Shown here: in pieces, positions 15,701-30,302 of the stretch
How the letters are laid out: every line of letters starts with the position of its first letter
Position numbering within the stretch: position 1 is the stretch's first letter
Source of the DNA: Topomyia yanbarensis
Lineage: Eukaryota; Arthropoda; Insecta; Diptera; Culicidae
Direction: 5' to 3'
NCBI RefSeq assembly: GCF_030247195.1
Contig: NC_080670.1
Coordinates: 38,407,934 to 38,471,933, forward strand
DNA length: 64,000 nt
Made by a program: the position numbers and the translations under genes
Notes under the pieces: model-generated
What the model was told of the DNA's origin: nothing
The model's input: only the letters and a program-made list of their open reading frames with translations
Database searches by the model: none

Positions 15701-17145
15701 ATTTTTTACATTTTTTACATTTTTTACATTTATTACATTTTTTACATTTTTTACATTTTTTAAAATTTTTATCTTTTTTTATATTTTTTACATTTTCTAC
15801 ATTTTTTACATTTTTTACATTTTTTACATTTTTTACATTTTTTACATTTTTTTACATTTTTTACATTTTTTACATTTTTCACATTTTTTACATTTTTTAC
15901 ATTTTTTACATTTGTTACATTTTTTACATTTTTTTCACTTTTTAAACTTTTTTTATATTTTTTACATTTTTTACATTTTTTACATTTTTTACATTTTTTA
16001 CATTTTTTACATTTTTTACATTTTTTACATTTTTTACATTTTTTACATTTTTTACATTTTTTACATTTTTTACATTTTTTACATTTTTTACATTTTTTAC
16101 ATTTTTTACATTTTTTACATTTTTAACATTTTTAACATTTTTAACATTTTTAACATTTTTAACATTTTTAACATTTTTAACATTTTTAACATTTGTAACA
16201 TTTTTAACATTTTTAACATTTTTAACATTTTTAACATTTTTAACATTTTTAACATTTTTAACATTTTTAACATTTTTTACATTTTTGACATTTTTGACTT
16301 TTTTTACATTTTTTACATTTTTAACATTTTTTACATTTTTTACATTTTTTACATTTTTTACATTTTTTACATTTTTTACATTTTTTACATTTTTTACATT
16401 TTTTACATTTTTTACATTTTTTACATTTTTTACATTTTTTACATTTTTTACATTTTTTACATTTTTTACATTTTTTACATTTTTTAAATTTTTTACATTT
16501 TTTACATTTTTTACATTTTTTACATTTTTTACATTTTTTACATTTTTTACATTTTTTACATTTTTTACATTTTTTACATTTTTAACATTTTTTACATTTT
16601 TTACATTTTTTACATTTTTTACATTTTTTACATTTTTCACATTTTTTACATTTTTTACATTTTTTTCACTTTTTAAACTTTTTTTATATTTTTTACATTT
16701 TTTACATTTTTTACATTTTTTACATTTTTTACATTTTTTACATTTTTTACATTTTTTACATTTTTAACATTTTTAACATTTTTAACATTTTTAACATTTT
16801 TAACATTTTTAACATTTTTAACATTTTTAACATTTTTAACATTTTTAACATTTTTAACATTTTTAACATTTTTAACATTTTTAACATTTTTAACATTTTT
16901 AACATTTTTAACATTTTTAACATTTTTTACATTTTTTACATTTTTTACATTTTTTACATTTTTTACATTTTTTACATTTTTTACATTTTTTACATTTTTT
17001 ACATTTTTTACATTTTTTACATTTTTTACATTTTTTACATTTTTTACATTTTTTACATTTTTTACATTTTTTACATTTTTTACATTTTTCACATTTTTTA
17101 CATTTTTTACATTTTTTACATTTGTTACATTTTTTACATTTTTTT
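9783..17145. repeat. Higher-order repeat copy 3, expanded (about 7.4 kb)
   Basis: It starts like the other copies, with GTT units at 10157, an A-type run at 10490-10970 and CTTT units near 11010. It then carries an additional stretch (about 11230-14290) with two more ACATTATTT/ACATCTTTT/ACGTTTTTT signatures, near 12549 and 13603. After the landmark at 14294 it resumes the type seen in copies 1 and 2, closing with landmarks at 15936 and 16667. An irregular patch with two ATATTTTTT units and a tcttacatt variant lies at 14340-14390. Confidence 0.75.
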
Positions 17146-20100
17146 CACTTTTTAAACATTTTTTATATTTTTTACATTTTTTACATTTTTTACATTTTTT
17201 ACATTTTTTACATTTTTTACATTTTTTACATTTTTTACATTTTTTACATTTTTTACATTTTTTACATTTTTTACATTTTTTACATTTTTAACATTTTTAA
17301 CATTTTTAACATTTTTAACATTTTTAACATTTTTAACATTTTTAACATTTTTAACATTTTTAACATTTTTAACATTTTTAACATTTTTAACATTTTTAAC
17401 ATTTTTAACATTTTTTACATTTTTTACATTTTTTACATTTTTTACATTTTTTACATTTTTTACATTTTTTACATTTTTTACATTTTTCACATTTTTTACA
17501 TTTTTTACATTTTTTACATTTTTTACATTTGTTACATTTGTTACATTTGTTACATTTGTTACATTTTTTACATTTTTTACATTTTTTACATTTTTTACAT
17601 TTTTTACATTTTTTACATTTTTTACATTTTTTACATTTTTTACATTTTTTACATTTTTTACATTTTTTACATTTTTTACATTTTTTACATTTTTTACATT
17701 TTTTACATTTTTTACATTTTTTACATTTTTTACATTTTTTACATTTTTTACATTTTTTACATTTTTTACATTTTTTACATTTTTTACATTTTTTACATTT
17801 TTTACATTTTTTACATTTTTAACATTTTTAACATTTTTAACATTTTTAACATTTTTAACATTTTTAACATTTTTAACATTTTTAACATTTTTAACATTTT
17901 TAACATTTTTAACATTTTTAACATTTTTAACATTTTTAACATTTTTAACATTTTTAACATTTTTAACATTTTTAACATTTTTAACATTTTTAACATTTTT
18001 AACATTTTTAACATTTTTAACATTTTTAACATTTTTAACATTTTTAACATTTTTAACATTTTTAACATTTTTAACATTTTTAACATTTTTAACATTTTTA
18101 ACATTTTTAACATTTTTAACATTTTTAACATTTTTAACATTTTTAACATTTTTAACATTTTTAACATTTTTAACATTTTTAACATTTTTAACATTTTTAA
18201 CATTTTTAACATTTTTAACATTTTTAACATTTTTAACATTTTTAACATTTTTAACATTTTTAACATTTTTAACATTTTTAACATTTTTAACATTTTTAAC
18301 ATTTTTAACATTTTTAACATTTTTAACATTTTTAACATTTTTAACATTTTTAACATTATTTACATTTTTTACATCTTTTACATCTTTTACATCTTTTACA
18401 TCTTTTACATTTTTTACATTTTTTACGTTTTTTACATTTTTTACATTTTTTACATTTTTTACATTTTTTACATTTTTTACATTTTTTACATTTTTTACAT
18501 TTTTTACATTTTTAACATTTTTAACATTTTTAACATTTTTAACATTTTTAACATTTTTAACATTTTTAACATTTTTAACATTTTTAACATTTTTAACATT
18601 TTTAACATTTTTAACATTTTTAACATTTTTTACATTTTTGACATTTTTGACATTTTTGACATTTTTGACATTTTTTACATTTTTTACATTTTTTACATTT
18701 TTTACATTTTTTACATTTTTTACATTTTTTACATTTTTTACATTTTTTACATTTTTTACATTTTTTACATTTTTTACATTTTTTACATTTTTTACATTTT
18801 TTACATTTTTTACATTTTTTACATTTTTTACATTTTTTACATTTTTTACATTTTTTACATTTTTTACATTTTTTACATTTTTTACATTTTTTACATTTTT
18901 TACATTTTTTACATTTTTTACATTTTTTACATTTTTTACATTTTTTACATTTTTTACATTTTTTACATTTTTTACATTTTTTACATTTTTTACATTTTTA
19001 ACATTTTTTACATTTTTAACATTTTTAACATTTTTAACATTTTTAACATTTTTAACATTTTTAACATTTTTAACATTTTTAACATTTTTAACATTTTTAA
19101 CATTTTTAACATTTTTAACATTTTTAACATTTTTAACATTTTTAACATTTTTAACATTTTTAACATTTTTAACATTTTTTACATTTTTGACATTTTTTAC
19201 ATTTTTTACATTTTTTACATTTTTGACATTTTTTACATTTTTTACATTTTTTACATTTTTTACATTTTTTACATTTTTCACATTTTTTACATTTTTTACT
19301 TTTTTTACATTTGTTACATTTGTTACATTTGTTACATTTGTTACATTTGTTACATTTTTTACATTTTTTACATTTTTTACATTTTTTACATTTTTTACAT
19401 TTTTTACATTTTTTACATTTTTTACATTTTTTACATTTTTTACATTTTTTACATTTTTTACATTTTTTACATTTTTTACATTTTTTACATTTTTTACATT
19501 TGTTACATTTTTTACATTTTTTACATTTTTAACATTTTTAACATTTTTAACATTTTTAACATTTTTAACATTTTTAACATTTTTAACATTTTTAACATTT
19601 TTAACATTTTTAACATTTTTAACATTTTTGACATTTTTTACATTTTTTACATTTTTGACATTTTTGACATTTTTGACATTTTTTACATTTTTTACATTTT
19701 TTACATTTTTTACATTTTTTACATTTTTTACATTTTTTACATTTTTTACATTTTTTACATTTTTTACATTTTTTACATTTTTTACATTTTTTACATTTTT
19801 TACATTTTTTACATTTTTTACATTTTTTACATTTTTTACATTTTTTACATTTTTTACATTTATTACATTTTTTACATTTTTTACATTTTTTACATTTTTT
19901 ACATTTTTACATTTTTTACATTTTTTACATTTTCTACATTTTTTACATTTTTTACATTTTTTACATTTTTTACATTTTTTACATTTTTTTACATTTTTTA
20001 CATTTTTTACATTTTTCACATTTTTTACATTTTTTACATTTTTTACATTTTTTACATTTTTTACATTTTTTACATTTTTTACATTTTTTACATTTTTTAC

Positions 20101-21273
20101 ATTTTTTACATTTTTTACATTTTTTACATTTTTTACATTTTTTACATTTTTTACATTTTTTAAATTTTTTACATTTTTTACATTTTTTACATTTTTTACA
20201 TTTTTTACATTTTTTACATTTTTTACATTTTTTACATTTTTTACATTTTTTACATTTTTAACATTTTTTACATTTTTTACATTTTTTACATTTTTTACAT
20301 TTTTCACATTTTTTACATTTTTTACATTTTTTACATTTTTTTCACTTTTTAAACTTTTTTTATATTTTTTACATTTTTTACATTTTTTACATTTTTTACA
20401 TTTTTGACATTTTTGACTTTTTTTACATTTTTTACATTTTTAACATTTTTTACATTTTTTACATTTTTTACATTTTTTACATTTTTTACATTTTTTACAT
20501 TTTTTACATTTTTTACATTTTTTACATTTTTTACATTTTTTACATTTTTTACATTTTTTACATTTTTTACATTTTTTACATTTTTTACAGTTTTTACATT
20601 TTTTACATTTTTTACATTTTTTAAATTTTTTACATTTTTTACATTTTTTACATTTTTTACATTTTTTACATTTTTTACATTTTTTACATTTTTTACATTT
20701 TTTACATTTTTTACATTTTTAACATTTTTTACATTTTTTACATTTTTTACATTTTTTACATTTTTTACATTTTTTACATTTTTTACATTTTTTACATTTT
20801 TTACATTTTTTTCACTTTTTAAACTTTTTTTATATTTTTTACATTTTTTACATTTTTTACATTTTTTACATTTTTTACATTTTTTACATTTTTTACATTT
20901 TTTACATTTTTTACATTTTTAACATTTTTAACATTTTTAACATTTTTAACATTTTTAACATTTTTAACATTTTTAACATTTTTAACATTTTTAACATTTT
21001 TAACATTTTTAACATTTTTAACATTTTTAACATTTTTTACATTTTTTACATTTTTTACATTTTTTACATTTTTTACATTTTTTACATTTTTTACATTTTT
21101 TACATTTTTTACATTTTTTACATTTTTTACATTTTTTACATTTTTTACATTTTTTACATTTTTTACATTTTTTACATTTTTTACATTTTTTACATTTTTT
21201 ACATTTTTCACATTTTTTACATTTTTTACATTTTTTACATTTTTTACATTTGTTACATTTTTTACATTTTTTT
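17146..21273. repeat. Higher-order repeat copy 4 (about 4.1 kb)
   Basis: The block order matches copy 2: four GTT units at 17529, a long A-type run at 17820-18356, the CTTT signature at 18357-18428, and closing landmarks at 20343 and 20813. The spacing between the closing landmarks is 470 bp instead of the usual 731-749 bp. The missing 270 bp (30 units) includes the A-type run that elsewhere carries the single ACATTTGTA variant. Confidence 0.85.
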
Positions 21274-22739
21274 CACTTTTTAAACATTTTTTATATTTTT
21301 TACATTTTTTACATTTTTTACATTTTTTACATTTTTTACATTTTTTACATTTTTTACATTTTTTACATTTTTTACATTTTTTACATTTTTTACATTTTTT
21401 ACATTTTTTACATTTTTAACATTTTTAACATTTTTAACATATTTAACATTTTTAACATTTTTAACATTTTTAACATTTTTAACATTTTTAACATTTTTAA
21501 CATTTTTTACATTTTTTACATTTTTTACATTTTTTACATTTTTTACATTTTTTACATTTTTTACATTTTTTACATTTTTTACATTTTTCACATTTTTTAC
21601 ATTTTTTACATTTTTTACATTTTTTACATTTGTTACATTTGTTACATTTTTTACATTTTTTACATTTTTTACATTTTTTACATTTTTTACATTTTTTACA
21701 TTTTTTACATTTTTTACATTTTTTACATTTTTTACATTTTTTACATTTTTTACATTTTTTACATTTTTTACATTTTTTACATTTTTTACATTTTTTACAT
21801 TTTTTACATTTTTTACATTTTTTACATTTTTTACATTTTTTACATTTTTTACATTTTTTACATTTTTTACATTTTTTACATTTTTTACATTTTTTACATT
21901 TTTTACATTTTTTACATTTTTAACATTTTTAACATTTTTAACATTTTTAACATTTTTAACATTTTTAACATTTTTAACATTTTTAACATTTTTAACATTT
22001 TTAACATTTTTAACATTTTTAACATTTTTAACATTTTTAACATTTTTAACATTTTTAACATTTTTAACATTTTTAACATTTTTAACATTTTTAACATTTT
22101 TAACATTTTTAACATTTTTAACATTTTTAACATTTTTAACATTTTTAACATTTTTAACATTTTTAACATTTTTAACATTTTTAACATTTTTAACATTTTT
22201 AACATTTTTAACATTTTTAACATTTTTAACATTTTTAACATTTTTAACATTTTTAACATTTTTAACATTTTTAACATTTTTAACATTTTTAACATTTTTA
22301 ACATTTTTAACATTTTTAACATTTTTAACATTTTTAACATTTTTAACATTTTTAACATTTTTAACATTTTTAACATTTTTAACATTTTTAACATTTTTAA
22401 CATTTTTAACATTTTTAACATTTTTAACATTATTCACATTTTTTACATCTTTTACATCTTTTACATCTTTTACATCTTTTACATTTTTTACATTTTTTAC
22501 GTTTTTTACATTTTTTACATTTTTTACATTTTTTACATTTTTTACATTTTTTACATTTTTTACATTTTTAACATTTTTAACATTTTTAACATTTTTAACA
22601 TTTTTAACATTTTTAACATTTTTAACATTTTTAACATTTTTAACATTTTTAACATTTTTAACATTTTTAACATTTTTAATATTTTTAACATTTTTAACAT
22701 TTTTTACATTTTTGACATTTTTGACATTTTTGACATTTT

Positions 22740-25700
22740 TGACATTTTTTACATTTTTTACATTTTTTACATTTTTTACATTTTTTACATTTTTTACATT
22801 TTTTACATTTTTTACATTTTTTACATTTTTTACATTTTTTACATTTTTTACATTTTTTACATTTTTTACATTTTTTACATTTTTTACATTTTTTACATTT
22901 TTTACATTTTTTACATTTTTTACATTTTTTACATTTTTTACATTTTTTACATTTTTTACATTTTTTACATTTTTTACATTTTTTACATTTTTTACATTTT
23001 TTACATTTTTTACATTTTTTACATTTTTTACATTTTTTACATTTTTTACATTTTTTACATTTTTTACATTTTTTACATTTTTTACATTTTTTACATTTTT
23101 TACATTTTTTACATTTTTTACATTTTTTACATTTTTTACATTTTTTACATTTTTTACATTTTTTACATTTTTTACATTTTTAACATTTTTAACATTTTTA
23201 ACATTTTTAACATTTTTAACATTTTTTAAATTTTTAACATTTTTAACATTTTTAACATTTTTAACATTTTTAACATTTTTAACATTTTTAACATTTTTAA
23301 CATTTTTAACATTTTTAACATTTTTAACATTTTTAACATTTTTAACATTTTTAACATTTTTAACATTTTTAACATTTTTTACATTTTTTACATTTTTTAC
23401 ATTTTTTACATTTTTTACATTTTTTACATTTTTTACATTTTTTACATTTTTCACATTTTTTACATTTTTTACATTTTTTACATTTTTTACATTTGTTACA
23501 TTTGTTACATTTGTTACATTTGTTACATTTGTTACATTTTTTACATTTTTTACATTTTTTACATTTATTACATTTTTTACATTTTTTACATTTTTTACAT
23601 TTTTTACATTTTTTACATTTTTTACATTTTTTACATTTTTTACATTTTTTACATTTTTTACATTTTTTACATTTTTTACATTTTTTACATTTTTAACATT
23701 TTTAACATTTTTAACATTTTTAACATTTTTAACATTTTTAACATTTTTAACATTTTTAACATTTTTAACATTTTTAACATTTTTAACATTTTTAACATTT
23801 TTAACATTTTTTACATTTTTAACATTTTTAACATTTTTAACATTTTTAACATTTTTAACATTTTTAACATTTTTAACATTTTTAACATTTTTAACATTTT
23901 TAACATTTTTAACATTTTTAACATTTTTAACATTTTTAACATTTTTAACATTTTTAACATTTTTAACATTTTTAACATTTTTAACATTTTTAACATTTTT
24001 AACATTTTTAACATTTTTAACATTTTTAACATTTTTAACATTTTTAACATTTTTAACATTTTTTACATTATTTACATTTTTTACATCTTTTACATCTTTT
24101 ACATCTTTTACATTTTTTACATTTTTTACATTTTTTACGTTTTTTACATTTTTTACATTTTTTACATTTTTTACATTTTTTACATTTTTTACATTTTTAA
24201 CATTTTTTACATTTTTTACATTTTTTACATTTTTAACATTTTTAACATTTTTAACATTTTTAACATTTTTAACATTTTTAACATTTTTAACATTTTTAAC
24301 ATTTTTAACATTTTTAACATTTTTAACATTTTTAACATTTTTTACATTTTTGACATTTTTGACATTTTTGACATTTTTTACATTTTTTACATTTTTTACA
24401 TTTTTTACATTTTTTACATTTTTTACATTTTTTACATTTTTTACATTTTTGACATTTTTGACATTTTTTACATTTTTTACATTTTTTACATTTTTTACAT
24501 TTTTTACATTTTTTACATTTTTTACATTTTTTACATTTTTTACATTTTTTACATTTTTTACATTTTTTACATTTTTTACATTTTTTACATTTTTTACATT
24601 TTTTACATTTTTTACATTTTTTACATTTTTTACATTTTTTACATTTTTTACATTTTTTACATTTTTTACATTTTTTACATTTTTTACATTTTTTACATTT
24701 TTTACATTTTTTACATTTTTTACATTTTTTACATTTTTTACATTTTTTACATTTTTTACATTTTTTACATTTTTTACATTTTTTACATTTTTTACATTTT
24801 TTACATTTTTTACATTTTTTACATTTTTTACATTTTTTACATTTTTTACATTTTTTACATTTTTTACATTTTTTACATTTTTTACATTTTTAACATTTTT
24901 AACATTTTTAACATTTTTAACATTTTTAACATTTTTTAAATTTTTAACATTTTTAACATTTTTAACATTTTTAACATTTTTAACATTTTTAACATTTTTA
25001 ACATTTTTAACATTTTTAACATTTTTAACATTTTTAACATTTTTAACATTTTTAACATTTTTAACATTTTTAACATTTTTAACATTTTTTACATTTTTTA
25101 CATTTTTTACATTTTTTACATTTTTTACATTTTTTACATTTTTTACATTTTTTACATTTTTCACATTTTTTACATTTTTTACATTTTTTACATTTTTTAC
25201 ATTTGTTACATTTGTTACATTTGTTACATTTGTTACATTTGTTACATTTTTTACATTTTTTACATTTTTTACATTTATTACATTTTTTACATTTTTTACA
25301 TTTTTTACATTTTTTACATTTTTTACATTTTTTACATTTTTTACATTTTTTACATTTTTTACATTTTTTACATTTTTTACATTTTTTACATTTTTTACAT
25401 TTTTAACATTTTTAACATTTTTAACATTTTTAACATTTTTAACATTTTTAACATTTTTAACATTTTTAACATTTTTAACATTTTTAACATTTTTAACATT
25501 TTTAACATTTTTAACATTTTTAACATTTTTTACATTTTTAACATTTTTAACATTTTTAACATTTTTAACATTTTTAACATTTTTAACATTTTTAACATTT
25601 TTAACATTTTTAACATTTTTAACATTTTTAACATTTTTAACATTTTTAACATTTTTAACATTTTTAACATTTTTAACATTTTTAACATTTTTAACATTTT

Positions 25701-26170
25701 TAACATTTTTAACATTTTTAACATTTTTAACATTTTTAACATTTTTAACATTTTTAACATTTTTAACATTTTTAACATTTTTTACATTATTTACATTTTT
25801 TACATCTTTTACATCTTTTACATCTTTTACATTTTTTACATTTTTTACATTTTTTACGTTTTTTACATTTTTTACATTTTTTACATTTTTTACATTTTTT
25901 ACATTTTTTACATTTTTAACATTTTTTACATTTTTTACATTTTTTACATTTTTAACATTTTTAACATTTTTAACATTTTTAACATTTTTAACATTTTTAA
26001 CATTTTTAACATTTTTAACATTTTTAACATTTTTAACATTTTTAACATTTTTAACATTTTTTACATTTTTGACATTTTTGACATTTTTGACATTTTTTAC
26101 ATTTTTTACATTTTTTACATTTTTTACATTTTTTACATTTTTTACATTTTTTACATTTTTTACATTTTTT
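22740..26170. repeat. 1.71-kb tandem duplication inside the satellite
   Basis: Two adjacent copies share every private marker in the same order. An ATTTTTTAAATTTTTAAC variant is at 23221 and 24931. Five GTT units start at 23491 and 25201. A single ACATTTATT is at 23561 and 25271. All three are exactly 1710 bp apart. ACATTATTT (24065, 25784) and the G-type triplet (24352, 26071) are 1719 bp apart. The only visible difference between the copies in this part is therefore one 9-bp unit. Such near-identity implies a recent duplication. Confidence 0.88.
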
Positions 26171-26420
26171 ACATTTTTTACATTTTTTACATTTTTTACA
26201 TTTTTTACATTTTTTACATTTTTTACATTTTTTACATTTTTTACATTTTTTACATTTTTTACATTTTTTACATTTTTTACATTTTTTACATTTTTTACAT
26301 TTTTTACATTTTTTACATTTTTTACATTTTTTACATTTTTTACATTTTTTACATTTTTTACATTTTTTACATTTTTTACATTTTTTACATTTTTTACATT
26401 TTTTACATTTTTTACATTTT

Positions 26421-27020
26421 CTATATTTTTTACATTTTTTATATTTTTTACATTTTTTACATTTTTTACATTTCTTACATTTTTTAATTTTTTTAAATTT
26501 TTTAATTTTTTTCAATTTTTTACATTTTTTACATTTTTTACATTTTTTACATTTTTTTCACTTTTTAAACTTTTTTTATATTTTTTACATTTTTTACATT
26601 TTTTATATTTTTTATATTTTTTATATTTTTTACATTTTTTACATTTTTTACATTTTTTATATTTTTTATATTTTTTACATTTTTTACATTTTTTACATTT
26701 TTTACATTTTTTACATTTTCTATATTTTTTACATTTTTTATATTTTTTACATTTTTTACATTTCTTACATTTTTTAATTTTTTTAAATTTTTTAATTTTT
26801 TTCAATTTTTTACATTTTTTACATTTTTTACATTTTTTACATTTTTTACATTTTTTTCACTTTTTAAACTTTTTTTATATTTTTTACATTTTTTACATTT
26901 TTTATATTTTTTATATTTTTTATATTTTTTACATTTTTTACATTTTTTACATTTTTTATATTTTTTATATTTTTTACATTTTTTACATTTTTTACATTTT
27001 TTACATTTTTTACATTTTTT
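26421..27020. repeat. Paired ~299-bp irregular satellite patch
   Basis: Two tandem copies, offset 299 bp (ctatat at 26421 and 26720), contain unusual units: ATATTTTTT, a tcttacatt variant and a run of AATTTTTTT-like units ending in ttcaattttt. Each leads into a CACTTTTTAAACTTT landmark (26559, 26858). The same patch occurs at 33794-34390. Confidence 0.85.
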
Positions 27021-30000
27021 ACATTTTTTTACATTTTTTACATTTTTTACATTTTTTACATTTTTTACATTTTTTACATTTTTTACATTTTTTACATTTT
27101 TTACATTTTTTACATTTTTTACATTTTTTACATTTTTTACATTTTTTACATTTTTTACATTTTTTACATTTTTTACATTTTTTACATTTTTTACATTTTT
27201 TACATTTTTTACATTTTTTACATTTTTAACATTTTTAACATTTTTAACATTTTTAACATTTTTAACATTTTTAACATTTTTAACATTTTTAACATTTTTA
27301 ACATTTTTAACATTATTTACATTTTTTACATCTTTTACATCTTTTACATCTTTTACATCTTTTACATTTTTTACATTTTTTACGTTTTTTACATTTTTTA
27401 CATTTTTTACATTTTTTACATTTTTTACATTTTTTACATTTTTTACATTTTTTACATTTTTTACATTTTTAACATTTTTAACATTTTTAACATTTTTAAC
27501 ATTTTTAACATTTTTAACATTTTTAACATTTTTAACATTTTTAACATTTTTAACATTTTTAACATTTTTAACATTTTTAACATTTTTTACATTTTTGACA
27601 TTTTTGACATTTTTGACATTTTTGACATTTTTTACATTTTTTACATTTTTTACATTTTTTACATTTTTTACATTTTTTACATTTTTTACATTTTTTACAT
27701 TTTTTACATTTTTTACATTTTTTACATTTTTTACATTTTTTACATTTTTTACATTTTTTACATTTTTTACATTTTTTACATTTTTTACATTTTTTACATT
27801 TTTTACATTTTTTACATTTTTTACATTTTTTACATTTTTTACATTTTTTACATTTTTTACATTTTTTACATTTTTTACATTTTTTACATTTTTTACATTT
27901 TTTACATTTTTTACATTTTTTACATTTTTTACATTTTTTACATTTTTTACATTTTTTACATTTTTAACATTTTTTACATTTTTAACATTTTTAACATTTT
28001 TAACATTTTTAACATTTTTAACATTTTTAACATTTTTAACATTTTTAACATTTTTAACATTTTTAACATTTTTAACATTTTTAACATTTTTAACATTTTT
28101 AACATTTTTAACATTTTTAACATTTTTAACATTTTTTACATTTTTGACATTTTTTACATTTTTTACATTTTTTACATTTTTGACATTTTTTACATTTTTT
28201 ACATTTTTTACATTTTTTACATTTTTTACATTTTTCACATTTTTTACATTTTTTACTTTTTTTACATTTGTTACATTTGTTACATTTGTTACATTTGTTA
28301 CATTTGTTACATTTTTTACATTTTTTACATTTTTTACATTTTTTACATTTTTTACATTTTTTACATTTTTTACATTTTTTACATTTTTTACATTTTTTAC
28401 ATTTTTTACATTTTTTACATTTTTTACATTTTTTACATTTTTTACATTTGTTACATTTTTTACATTTTTTACATTTTTAACATTTTTAACATTTTTAACA
28501 TTTTTAACATTTTTAACATTTTTAACATTTTTAACATTTTTAACATTTTTAACATTTTTAACATTTTTAACATTTTTAACATTTTTAACATTTTTAACAT
28601 TTTTAACATTTTTTACATTTTTTACATTTTTGACATTTTTGACATTTTTGACATTTTTTACATTTTTGACATTTTTTACATTTTTTACATTTTTTACATT
28701 TTTTACATTTTTTACATTTTTTACATTTTTTACATTTTTTACATTTTTTACATTTTTTACATTTTTTACATTTTTTACATTTTTTACATTTTTTACATTT
28801 TTTACATTTTTTACATTTTTTACATTTTTTACATTTTTTACATTTATTACATTTTTTACATTTTTTACATTTTTTACATTTTTTACATTTTTACATTTTT
28901 TACATTTTTTACATTTTCTACATTTTTTACATTTTTTACATTTTTTACATTTTTTACATTTTTTACATTTTTTTACATTTTTTACATTTTTTACATTTTT
29001 CACATTTTTTACATTTTTTACATTTTTTACATTTGTTACATTTTTTACATTTTTTTCACTTTTTAAACTTTTTTTATATTTTTTACATTTTTTACATTTT
29101 TTACATTTTTTACATTTTTTACATTTTTTACATTTTTTACATTTTTTACATTTTTTACATTTTTTACATTTTTTACATTTTTTACATTTTTTACATTTTT
29201 TACATTTTTTACATTTTTTACATTTTTTACATTTTTTACATTTTTAACATTTTTAACATTTTTAACATTTTTAACATTTTTAACATTTTTAACATTTTTA
29301 ACATTTTTAACATTTGTAACATTTTTAACATTTTTAACATTTTTAACATTTTTAACATTTTTAACATTTTTAACATTTTTAACATTTTTAACATTTTTTA
29401 CATTTTTGACATTTTTGACTTTTTTTACATTTTTTACATTTTTAACATTTTTTACATTTTTTACATTTTTTACATTTTTTACATTTTTTACATTTTTTAC
29501 ATTTTTTACATTTTTTACATTTTTTACATTTTTTACATTTTTTACATTTTTTACATTTTTTACATTTTTTACATTTTTTACATTTTTTACATTTTTTACA
29601 TTTTTTACAGTTTTTACATTTTTTACATTTTTTAAATTTTTTACATTTTTTACATTTTTTACATTTTTTACATTTTTTACATTTTTTACATTTTTTACAT
29701 TTTTTACATTTTTTACATTTTTTACATTTTTAACATTTTTTACATTTTTTACATTTTTTACATTTTTCACATTTTTTACATTTTTTACATTTTTTACATT
29801 TTTTTCACTTTTTAAACTTTTTTTATATTTTTTACATTTTTTACATTTTTTACATTTTTTACATTTTTTACATTTTTTACATTTTTTACATTTTTTACAT
29901 TTTTTACATTTTTAACATTTTTAACATTTTTAACATTTTTAACATTTTTAACATTTTTAACATTTTTAACATTTTTAACATTTTTAACATTTTTAACATT

Positions 30001-30302
30001 TTTAACATTTTTAACATTTTTAACATTTTTAACATTTTTAACATTTTTTACATTTTTTACATTTTTTACATTTTTTACATTTTTTACATTTTTTACATTT
30101 TTTACATTTTTTACATTTTTTACATTTTTTACATTTTTTACATTTTTTACATTTTTTACATTTTTTACATTTTTTACATTTTTTACATTTTTTACATTTT
30201 TTACATTTTTTACATTTTTTACATTTTTTACATTTTTCACATTTTTTACATTTTTTACATTTTTTACATTTTTTACATTTGTTACATTTTTTACATTTTT
30301 TT

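Larger units (their letters stand above)
21274..30302. repeat. Higher-order repeat copy 5, expanded (about 9.0 kb)
   Basis: It begins with the standard head: two GTT units at 21630, an A-type run at 21920-22430 and the CTTT signature near 22440. It then carries a 1.7-kb tandem duplication and a pair of ~0.3-kb duplicated patches. A second standard block follows (CTTT signature at 27312, GTT units at 28268). It closes with landmarks at 29057 and 29806. Confidence 0.75.
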
